In this document: piece after piece, positions 25,359 to 32,385 of the stretch
Position numbering within the stretch: the first letter of the stretch is position 1
Layout: every line of letters starts with the position of its first letter
NCBI RefSeq assembly: GCF_007827595.1
Contig: NZ_VISR01000033.1
Coordinates: 1 to 64,000 of the forward strand
DNA from: Streptomyces sp. BK340
GTDB taxonomy: Bacteria > Actinomycetota > Actinomycetes > Streptomycetales > Streptomycetaceae
Length of the DNA: 64,000 nucleotides
Direction: 5' to 3'
Program-made: the position numbers and the translations under genes
The notes under the pieces: model-generated
What the model was told of the DNA's origin: nothing
Database searches by the model: none
Seen by the model: the letters and a program-made list of their open reading frames with translations, nothing else

Positions 25359-25836
25359 ATGCCTTCGAACCTTCTCCGTGATGTTCTTCCGGAGTTGGAG
25401 GTCTTCGCGCATGCCGTGCAGGCGCGGCGGCCCGATGACGGAGCCTGGTGCGAGGCCTGGACGGTTCGCGACATCCTGATGCACCAGACCGGCGATGCCG
25501 AGGAGCTGGTCCGGGTGCTCGCCGCTCACCTGGCCGGCGAGCCCGTCGAAACTCGTGGTTCCGACCGCGAGAACCCCTATCGGGCGCTCACCCATGCCGA
25601 GCTCCGGTCCGCGTTCCTCGCGCGGTACGCGCGCTCACCGAGCCGTGGATGACCGAGCACAGCGTGAACGAGGTCGGTCAGCCGCTGTTCCACCGCGGCG
25701 GCGCCCGTTCGGACTGGGCCGGAGGCGACCGCATCGAAGCATCCGGGGACGCCGCCCCGCCGATCCCGCACGCTGGCACAGCGATGCGGGTCCGGAGGCG
25801 CTGCGTGCGCTGCGCACGCTCCTCAGCGGTTACTGA
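25359..25836 (+). pseudogene. Degenerate maleylpyruvate isomerase/mycothiol-dependent enzyme gene
   Basis: Three frames carry successive pieces of one DinB-like gene. The first, from ATG 25359 to about 25630, reads MPSNLLRDVLPELE, CEAWTVRDILMHQTGD and AELRSAFLARYAR. The second, from about 25631, contains EPWMTEHSVNEVGQPLF. The third, ending at TGA 25836, contains RWHSDAGPEALRALRTLL. Together they resemble the TIGR03083-type family with internal loss and two frameshifts, because the combined length is well below the usual 200-260 residues. Mycothiol-dependent enzymes of this type are common in Streptomyces. I consider the locus broken, though sequencing error at the shifts is a remote alternative. 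Confidence 0.5.
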
Positions 25837-25902
25837 TCCTGGCAGTGGTCACCGATCCTGCGCACATCAGCGGGCACCGACCTGCGCAAGGACAGGCAGG
25901 CG

Positions 25903-25945
25903 AAGAGCGGGATCCCCGTGGCACGGGAGAGGGGATCCCGCTCTT
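25903..25945. terminator. Strong hairpin terminator downstream of the csbD-like gene
   Basis: A perfect 15-bp inverted repeat (25903-25917 and 25931-25945, arm AAGAGCGGGATCCCC) with a 13-base loop lies 37 bp beyond the stop of the leftward csbD-like gene. It can also close off rightward transcription from the degenerate gene before it. There is no T run. Confidence 0.75.
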
Positions 25946-25981
25946 GGAAAGGGAGTCGTGTCCCCTTCCGCGCTCGGCGGG

Positions 25982-26155
25982 TCAGGACTTGAAAATGTCC
26001 TTCGTCTTCTCCTTCGCCTGACGGGCGTTCCCCTTGGCCTTCTCGGCATGTCCCTCGGCCGTCAGCGACTCATTGCCGACCGCGCGACCGGCCGTCTCCT
26101 TGGCCTTGCCCTTGGCCTGCTCCATCTTGCCCTTGGACTTCTGGTGTCCTGACAT
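25982..26155 (-). CDS. CsbD family stress protein
   Basis: A 57-residue, very hydrophilic Lys/Ala/Gly-rich protein beginning MSGHQKSKGKMEQAKGKAKE and continuing with TAGRAVGNESLTAEGHAEKA. This is the CsbD/YjbJ pattern of K-A-K-x2-A-G repeats and a central gNxxLxaEGhaekA block. CsbD proteins are small, probably disordered general-stress proteins regulated by SigB-type sigma factors. The presence of two such sigma genes in the next 11 kb fits, although no promoter was identified. GAGGAG lies upstream of ATG 26155, and a 15-bp hairpin terminator follows. Confidence 0.88.
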   Translation of the reverse strand: MSGHQKSKGKMEQAKGKAKETAGRAVGNESLTAEGHAEKAKGNARQAKEKTKDIFKS

Positions 26156-26319
26156 TGCCGCTCACTCTCCTCACTGAATGCGGCGTCGTCGTCCACCCGG
26201 GCGGGTACCCATGCGCGGCGGGAAAACGCGCCACGCCCAAGAAGCGGTCCGCACGCCGCCGAGCGGCGGCCGATGCCTCGATGCGGTTTCCTCGGGAATC
26301 GGCTGGCAACTCGATATGC

Positions 26320-27285
26320 ATGGTGCGATTCGGATACACGATGATGACCGAACAGGCCGGTCCGCAAGATCTGGTGAAGCATGTCGTCCGGGCCGAGGAG
26401 GCCGGATTTGATTTCTCTGTGACATCCGACCACTACTCTCCGTGGTTGGACGAGCAGGGGCACTCACCGTACGCCTGGAGCGTGCTGGGTGCGGCCGCGC
26501 AGGCCAGCTCACGGATCCCCCTGATGACGTACGTGACATGCCCGACCATGCGTTATCACCCGGCGGTCGTCGCCCAGAAGGCGGCGACGATGCAGCTGCT
26601 GTCCGGCGGCCGCTTCCGGCTGGGTCTGGGTTCCGGTGAGAACCTCAACGAACATGTCGTGGGGGGTGGTTGGCCCCCCGTAGACGTACGTCAGGAGATG
26701 CTCGCCGAGGCGATCGAGATCATTCGGGAACTGTTCGGCGGCGGGTACGTCAACCACCACGGCACCCACTTCGACGTGGAGTCGGCCAGGCTCTGGGACC
26801 TGCCCGAGACCCCGCCGCCCATCGGTGTCGCGGTGTCCGGGGAGCAGTCCTGCCGGCTGGCGGGCCGTCTCGCCGACCTGATGATCGCAGTCGAACCCGA
26901 CGCCGACCTCGTCACTGCCTTCGACGAGAACGGCGGTGTGGGAAAACCGCGCGTGGGCCAGCTGCCGATCTGTCACGATCCGGATCGCGATGAAGCCGTG
27001 CGGCGGGCGCATGACCAGTTTCGCTGGTTCGGCGGCGGTTGGAAGGTGAACGCCGAGCTCCCCGGGACTTCGGGCTTCGCCTCCGCGAGTGCGTACGTAC
27101 GCGAGGAGGATGTGGCGGAATCGATCCCGTGCGGAGACGACCCGGAGGTGTTCACGGCGGCCGTGCGCCCGTACGTCGATGCGGGCTTCACCGAAATCGC
27201 CCTCGTCCAGGTCGGTGGTGCCTCACAGCTGTCCTACCTGGAATGGGCGGAGAAGACGCTGCTGCCCGCACTGCGCGAGCTCTGA
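26320..27285 (+). CDS. F420-dependent LLM-class (luciferase-fold) oxidoreductase, TIGR03557-like
   Basis: A 321-residue TIM-barrel protein of the bacterial luciferase-like superfamily, of the group related to F420-dependent glucose-6-phosphate dehydrogenase. It begins MVRFGYTMMTEQAGPQDLV and has TSDHYSPWLDEQGHSPYAW, TYVTCPTMRYHPAVVAQKAA, GGRFRLGLGSGENLNEHVVG and VAVSGEQSCRLAGRLAD, the cofactor-binding loops of that family. The substrate is unknown. ATG 26320 fits the family N-terminus, though the ribosome site is weak. The frame stays open back to 26155, where it would collide with the csbD-like start, so the shorter form is preferred. Confidence 0.82.
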   Translation: MVRFGYTMMTEQAGPQDLVKHVVRAEEAGFDFSVTSDHYSPWLDEQGHSPYAWSVLGAAAQASSRIPLMTYVTCPTMRYHPAVVAQKAATMQLLSGGRFRLGLGSGENLNEHVVGGGWPPVDVRQEMLAEAIEIIRELFGGGYVNHHGTHFDVESARLWDLPETPPPIGVAVSGEQSCRLAGRLADLMIAVEPDADLVTAFDENGGVGKPRVGQLPICHDPDRDEAVRRAHDQFRWFGGGWKVNAELPGTSGFASASAYVREEDVAESIPCGDDPEVFTAAVRPYVDAGFTEIALVQVGGASQLSYLEWAEKTLLPALREL

Positions 27286-27454
27286 GTGCACCATGTGTGC
27301 GGCGGCGTTTCTCCGGCACACGCGTGGGCAGTCGCCGGGTTGTCCTGCTGAGGTACCACCGCCACCTGCCCGCAGCGGCCACCGGGAGGAGCCGGCCGAG
27401 GGCGCTCTCGCTTTTCACCCGATGACGGTGTGTGACCAGCTACCGGAACAGGTG

Positions 27455-28243
27455 ATGAGCGTGACCCTTGCTCGGCACCCCCATGACGACGCCCCCGACA
27501 CCATGGCGGAGTTCCGCCTGCTGAGAACCCTTCCGCAGGGAGCCCGGCGGGACGGGCTGCGGAACGAGGTCGTGAGGGCCTGGCTGCCGATGGCCCACCG
27601 CATCGCCACGCGCTACCGCGACCGGGGCGAATCCCTCGAGGACCTGCGCCAGGTCGCCGCGCTCGCCCTGGTGAAGGCGGTGGACGGGTTCGACCCGGAT
27701 CGCGGAGGGGCGTTCGCGAGCTACGCGGTACCGACGATCACGGGTGAGTTGCGCAAGCACTTCAGGGACCACACGTGGGTACTGCGGGTACCGCGCCGCA
27801 CCCAGGAGCTGCGCCGGCAGGTCACCCTGGTCTGTCAGGAGCTCGCCCGGTCGGGCGGTGAGTTCTCGGCCGCCGACATCGCCGCGCGTACCCACCTGGG
27901 GACGGACGAGGTACGCGAGGGGCTGTCGGCCCGGAACGCGTACGCCGTGCTGTCACTGGACGTCGAGCTGGCAGCGCGCGGAGCCGGCGGTGGAAAGACA
28001 CTTGCGGACACGCTCGGAGGACCGGACCCCGGCCTCCAGACCGTGGTGGACCGGGAGTCGGTGCGACCGTTGCTCGGAGCGCTGTCCGAGCGGGACCGGC
28101 GCATCCTGTACCTGCGGTTCTTCCGAGGCATGACGCAGCAGCGCATCGCCGCGGAGTACGGGGTCTCGCAGATGCACATCTCCCGCGTCCTGAACCGCAT
28201 CTGCTCACAGCTGCGGGAGCAGGCCATGGCCGACGCGGCCTGA
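27455..28243 (+). CDS. RNA polymerase sigma factor, SigB/SigF/SigG subfamily
   Basis: A 262-residue sigma-70 family member of the Bacillus SigB/Streptomyces SigF type. Region 2 reads PMAHRIATRYRDRGESLEDL and RQVAALALVKAVDGFDPDRG with the -10 recognising ASYAVPTITGELRKHFRD. Region 3 covers VPRRTQELRRQV onwards. Region 4 is LLGALSERDRRILYLRFFRG and MTQQRIAAEYGVSQMHISRV, the -35 helix-turn-helix. It should direct a stress or differentiation regulon and be held by a HATPase anti-sigma kinase. No such partner is adjacent; the nearest are at 35424 and 36854. ATG 27455 has AGGTG close by; ATG 27422 is in frame but lacks a ribosome site. Confidence 0.88.
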   Translation: MSVTLARHPHDDAPDTMAEFRLLRTLPQGARRDGLRNEVVRAWLPMAHRIATRYRDRGESLEDLRQVAALALVKAVDGFDPDRGGAFASYAVPTITGELRKHFRDHTWVLRVPRRTQELRRQVTLVCQELARSGGEFSAADIAARTHLGTDEVREGLSARNAYAVLSLDVELAARGAGGGKTLADTLGGPDPGLQTVVDRESVRPLLGALSERDRRILYLRFFRGMTQQRIAAEYGVSQMHISRVLNRICSQLREQAMADAA

Positions 28244-28284
28244 CCACCCAGGTGGGCCGCCGTCTTGGGGACTACGGAGGGAAC

Positions 28285-28830
28285 GTGGTGGAGCACCGCA
28301 CGGATTCCGTCGCACGGGGTCGCCATGAGACCGAGGAGGAGCGGGCGGACCGGCGCTGGAGCGAGTTGCTGCAGGAACTGCGAGTGGCTCAGACCGGCGT
28401 CCAGATTCTCTTCGGCTTCCTGCTCACCGTGGTCTTCCAAGTCCGCTTCACGACTCTTTCGGACGCCGACCGGATCATCTATCTGGTGACGGTGGTGTTC
28501 GGAGCGGCCGCGACCGGCGCTCTCATCGGGCCGGTCGCGGTGCATCGCAGCCTGGCCGGACAGCATCTCAAGCCGCAGACCGTGGACTGGGCCGCACGGC
28601 TGGCCATGACGGGGCTGATCCTGCTCTTGTGCACGATGGCGAGCGCCCTGTTGCTGATCCTTCGGGTGGCCCGCCTCGGCGAGGTGGCGGGCTGGATCGT
28701 CACCGCGATGTTCCTCTGGTTCGTGGCGTGCTGGTTCGGCATCCCCCTATGGGCCCGGGCTCGCGCCACCGCCGCCAAGGACGCGAGAGAGCCGGCCGCC
28801 CACGACAGGGGCGGCGGCGACAGCCGATGA
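28285..28830 (+). CDS. DUF6328 family membrane protein
   Basis: A 181-residue inner-membrane protein. A charged N-terminus with EERADRRWSELLQELRVAQT leads into four hydrophobic helices, including GVQILFGFLLTVVFQVRF, IIYLVTVVFGAAATGALI, LILLLCTMASALLLIL and a last one around GWIVTAMFLWFVACWFG. The ELRVAQTGVQILFGFLL opening is characteristic of DUF6328 proteins of actinomycetes, which have no known function. GTG 28285 follows GGAGGGAAC. It lies 41 bp after the sigma factor gene on the same strand and could be cotranscribed. Its last 84 bp overlap the 3' end of the convergent cation transporter gene. Confidence 0.8.
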   Translation: MVEHRTDSVARGRHETEEERADRRWSELLQELRVAQTGVQILFGFLLTVVFQVRFTTLSDADRIIYLVTVVFGAAATGALIGPVAVHRSLAGQHLKPQTVDWAARLAMTGLILLLCTMASALLLILRVARLGEVAGWIVTAMFLWFVACWFGIPLWARARATAAKDAREPAAHDRGGGDSR

Positions 28831-29775
28831 GGGTCTGCCCTCGCCGGGGCCGGGCGCCTCGGTGATGTCCAGGAACACATGCTCGGCCTGGGGCCACTCG
28901 CCGCTGATCCGCCTCTTGATCCGGACACAGACCAGCTCGACCTCCTCGCTGTCGAGCCCCGGCGCGAGATCGACGCGTGCGGCGACGAGGACGGAGTCCA
29001 GCCCCAGCCGCATCGTCAGCAGTGCCGCGACCCTGTCGATCTCGTCCTGCGACCCGAGGAAGTCGGCGATCCGGTCGCGCAGTTCCGTGTCGACCGCCTC
29101 GCCGATCAGCTGGTCCCGTGCCTCCCGGGCCAACCGATAGGCCACGCACACCAGGAGAAGGCCGATCCCCATGGATGCGCCCGCCTCCCAGACCACCTGG
29201 CCGGTCGCCAGGTGGAGCGAGATACCGCCCGCCGCGACAAGCACACCGGCCACGGCGGTCGCGTCCTCGGCGATCACCGTGCGCAGAGCCGGGTCGGCCG
29301 CGCCCTCCCGGTGCCGACGCGCCTGGTACAGGGCGCGGACCAGGGAACCACCCTCGGCGAGCAGTGCCACGCCGAGCACCGCGAGCCCCGCAAGGTAGCC
29401 CTGCAACGACTCCTGTCGGTCCATTCGCAGCGCCTGGACGCCCTGGTACACCGAGAAGCAGCCACCCATGACGAAGATCCCCACCGCGGCCAGCAACGCC
29501 CAGAAGTAGCGCTCCTTGCCGTAGCCGAACGGATGCCGGTCGTCGGGGGGGCGCCTGCTGCGGCGTACCGCGATGAGCAGGAACACCTCGTTCAAGCTGT
29601 CCGCGACCGAGTGCGCCGCCTCCGAGAGCAGCGCGGGGGATCCGGCGAAGAGCCCGGCGGCCGCTTTGGCCGCGGCGATCACGAGGTTGGCTGCGAGAGC
29701 GACCAGGACGGTGACCCGAGTGCGTACGTCCCGGGCCGTGGAACCCCTATCGCGGTGCCCTTCCGTGCGCGTCAC
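28747..29775 (-). CDS. Cation diffusion facilitator (CDF) family transporter
   Basis: A 342-residue inner-membrane CDF transporter that would export a divalent metal (zinc, manganese, cobalt or iron) in exchange for protons. Six helices are visible, with the CDF landmark SEAAHSVADSLNEVFLL in helix 2 (metal-binding His and Asp), HPFGYGKERYFWALL before helix 3, and a soluble C-terminal domain. In helix 5, where most zinc exporters have HxxxD, this protein has VIAEDATAVAGV, so the second metal pair is altered as in ZnT9-like relatives. This warns against a firm metal assignment. It overlaps the DUF6328 gene tail-to-tail by 84 bp. Confidence 0.85.
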   Translation of the reverse strand: MTRTEGHRDRGSTARDVRTRVTVLVALAANLVIAAAKAAAGLFAGSPALLSEAAHSVADSLNEVFLLIAVRRSRRPPDDRHPFGYGKERYFWALLAAVGIFVMGGCFSVYQGVQALRMDRQESLQGYLAGLAVLGVALLAEGGSLVRALYQARRHREGAADPALRTVIAEDATAVAGVLVAAGGISLHLATGQVVWEAGASMGIGLLLVCVAYRLAREARDQLIGEAVDTELRDRIADFLGSQDEIDRVAALLTMRLGLDSVLVAARVDLAPGLDSEEVELVCVRIKRRISGEWPQAEHVFLDITEAPGPGEGRPSSAVAAAPVVGGRLSRVLGGGGASPGP

Positions 29776-30041
29776 CAGCGCTGCCCTCCAGCCTGCCGTG
29801 CGGTCCGTTCCGCGTCGCTCCGGGGACGCGACGGTGAGCGTGCGCAGGGCCGCCCTGCGCTCCGCCGAGGATCCGGCACCGCCACCGGGCCCCGGTGGCG
29901 GCCTCTCACCGGCGACTGCCCCGGTGACCGCCGTTCATGCGGGGCGGCGGAAGGCCTCGATCCCAGGCCGGGCGAGTAAAATTCGGAAAGGTACGAGCGC
30001 CTTGTCCGGGACGCCCGCCTGACGGCGGAACGGAGGTCGCC

Positions 30042-32312
30042 TTGACCATTTCTGCGGGGCCGGCCGGAGCGTCCCCGGACTGGGCCGATTCCGGCTTCAC
30101 CGGCCTGGCCGCGGAGATCGAGCGGCTCCGGGCCGACCACGCGCTCCGCCATCTGACCGATCTGGCCACCGGCGTTCTCGCCGCCCAGCTCGGTGTCTCC
30201 ATCGCTGACGCGGCCGCGCACCTCGACGCTCTGGCCCGGGCGACCGGACTCTCGCCGGGGGATCTCGCCGCGGACGTCGTGAACTCGGTCGCGGCGCCGG
30301 GCGACCAGCCGTACGCCCCGAATCCGGTCACGCCGCTCCAGGCCCGGCAGCAGCGCCGTACCGCCGCGGCCGCCGAGGCGACGGACAGCGTCGGGGACGC
30401 GGCCCGGACGCTGCTGGAGGGCGCCCTCGACCCGCTCGGGGCGGACAGTCTGTGGCTGTGGAGATCAGCCGCCTCCGGCAGCCTGAGCCTCGCCGGACAC
30501 GCCGGGGCCGGGGCCTCGGAGGCCGCGGCCTGGTGCTGGATCCCGCCGGCCTGTCCCGAGCCGTTTCGCACTGCCCTCGACAGCAGCGCTCCTCTGTGGA
30601 TGGAGAGCGGTCCGGCCGCAGGCTGCCCGCTGCCCGGAGTACGGTCGGACGCTGCGCGGGCGCTGCTGCCGCTGCGGCGTCAGGGGGAGATGGTCGGTCT
30701 GGCGCTGGTCGGCTGGCCGGGTCCCACACCGCTCGACGCCTCGCTACGGCGCGCTGTCACGGACTTGATGGGCATGGCGATCACCGTTCTGGACCGCCCG
30801 GACAGCCCCGTGCCGGACGTGCCCGTACTGGTCGACATCCTCGACGCGCTCACCGGGCCGGCGGCCCTGCTGCAGACGAGCGACGTGACCGGGGCCGTGA
30901 TCGTCGACCACCTCAACGGAGAGGCCGTCGCCGCCCTCGGGGGTGTGCTCTCGGCAGGCGACAGGCATCTGTCGCGTGTCTTCCCGCTGACCCATCAGGC
31001 CCTCGGCCGGCTGGTGCGGCGGACCCGGCGCAGCCGCCGTCCACAGCGGGCCGTCCGGCTGCCGGCGACCGCCCGCACGGAGCCGCACGGATCGCCCGCA
31101 CCGCTGCTGGATGTCCGGGTCCTGCCCGCCGGGGACGGTCGGTACGTACTCCTGTGGAACACCGCGAGCGACTCCCGCCTCGCGACCGGCCGTGCCGTTT
31201 CCCGGCTGCAGAGCGTCGCCACCTTCCAGGACAGCCTGACCGGCGGCGAGACCGTGTGGTCCGAGCAGGCCTACGACATGTTCGGGATGGACTGGCAGGA
31301 CGCCCCGGTGCCCCTGCTGGCGCTGCGGGGACGGATCCACCCGGAGGACGACGGCGTCCTCACGGAACTGCTGCGATCACTCATGAAGGGCAGGACAGGC
31401 GCGCAGGCCGTGCTGCGCATCGTGCGCCCGGACGGATCCGTGCGGCATGTGCGGGTGGCGGCGGAGCCGCTGCTCGACGGCGAGACGGTCACCGGTTTCG
31501 TCGGGGTGTACCAGGACGAGTCGGTGATCCATCGCACGGAGCTCGCCCTCAGCGCGACGTTCGACAGCCTGACCGTGGTCCGCGACCAGGCGGAGCTGCG
31601 GCACCGACTGGCTCTCCAGCTGCAGCAGGCCATCGTCCCCGAGACCCCCGCCCTCCAGGAGCTGCCCGGGGGCCTGGTGGTCGCCGCCCGATACCGTCCG
31701 GCGGCGGAGGAGTACCAGGTCGGCGGCGACTGGTACGACGTGCTGCCGCTGCCGGACGGCAAGCTGCTGGTGGCCGTCGGTGACATCGCCGGGCACGGAA
31801 TCGACTCCGTCACCGGCATGGTCGCGCTGCGCAACGCCCAGCGGGCGCTCGCCTTCACCGGCGGGCCGCCCGGGCAGCTGATGGGATGGCTCAACGAGGT
31901 CACGCTGCGCACCGGCGACGGGACCACGGCGACAGCGGTGTGCGCCCTGTACGACCCGGACGAGCGGCACCTCGTCTGGTCGAGCGCCGGGCACCTCCCC
32001 CTCCTGCTGCTCCGGGACGGTCATGCGCGGCTGTTGGAGACCCCTGAGGACATCCTGCTCGGAGCGGTCACGTCGTTCCGCTACCAGGAGCGCCGCACCG
32101 CGCTGCGGCCGGGAGACACGCTGCTGCTGTACACGGACGGGCTGATCGAGCGGCGGCACGACGGGCTGGGCCTGGGCTTCGCCCGCCTTGTCGCCGCGGT
32201 GGACGAACTCGCGACCGGCGGGCAGCTGGGGCCGCTGGTCGACGGACTTCTCGGTCTGGCCATGGGGGACACCGACGACGACACGTGCATCGTCGCCGTC
32301 GGGGTGCGGTGA
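30042..32312 (+). CDS. ANTAR-GAF/PAS-SpoIIE multidomain phosphatase
   Basis: A 756-residue signalling protein. Residues about 20-85 resemble an ANTAR RNA-binding domain (TDLATGVLAAQLGVSIADAA). A GAF-like region follows (TLLEGALDPLGADSLWLW to about 240), then a PAS domain around residues 400-510 (GMDWQDAPVPLL, RIHPEDDGVLTELL, DGSVRHVRV) and a SpoIIE phosphatase domain from about 530. The last has VGGDWYDVLPLPDG, VAVGDIAGHGIDS, SSAGHLPLLLL, YTDGLIERRHDGL and DDDTCIVAVGV. The metal-binding acidic residues are intact. It likely dephosphorylates a STAS anti-anti-sigma protein in response to a sensed ligand. TTG 30042 follows GGAGG by five bases. It converges on the hybrid kinase. Confidence 0.85.
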   Translation: MTISAGPAGASPDWADSGFTGLAAEIERLRADHALRHLTDLATGVLAAQLGVSIADAAAHLDALARATGLSPGDLAADVVNSVAAPGDQPYAPNPVTPLQARQQRRTAAAAEATDSVGDAARTLLEGALDPLGADSLWLWRSAASGSLSLAGHAGAGASEAAAWCWIPPACPEPFRTALDSSAPLWMESGPAAGCPLPGVRSDAARALLPLRRQGEMVGLALVGWPGPTPLDASLRRAVTDLMGMAITVLDRPDSPVPDVPVLVDILDALTGPAALLQTSDVTGAVIVDHLNGEAVAALGGVLSAGDRHLSRVFPLTHQALGRLVRRTRRSRRPQRAVRLPATARTEPHGSPAPLLDVRVLPAGDGRYVLLWNTASDSRLATGRAVSRLQSVATFQDSLTGGETVWSEQAYDMFGMDWQDAPVPLLALRGRIHPEDDGVLTELLRSLMKGRTGAQAVLRIVRPDGSVRHVRVAAEPLLDGETVTGFVGVYQDESVIHRTELALSATFDSLTVVRDQAELRHRLALQLQQAIVPETPALQELPGGLVVAARYRPAAEEYQVGGDWYDVLPLPDGKLLVAVGDIAGHGIDSVTGMVALRNAQRALAFTGGPPGQLMGWLNEVTLRTGDGTTATAVCALYDPDERHLVWSSAGHLPLLLLRDGHARLLETPEDILLGAVTSFRYQERRTALRPGDTLLLYTDGLIERRHDGLGLGFARLVAAVDELATGGQLGPLVDGLLGLAMGDTDDDTCIVAVGVR

Positions 32313-32385
32313 TCCACGCACCGGAGGGAGGATGTGCCCCGTCCCGCTGGTGAGCTGTGAGGGCCAGGGCCGGGCCCGGGAACCG

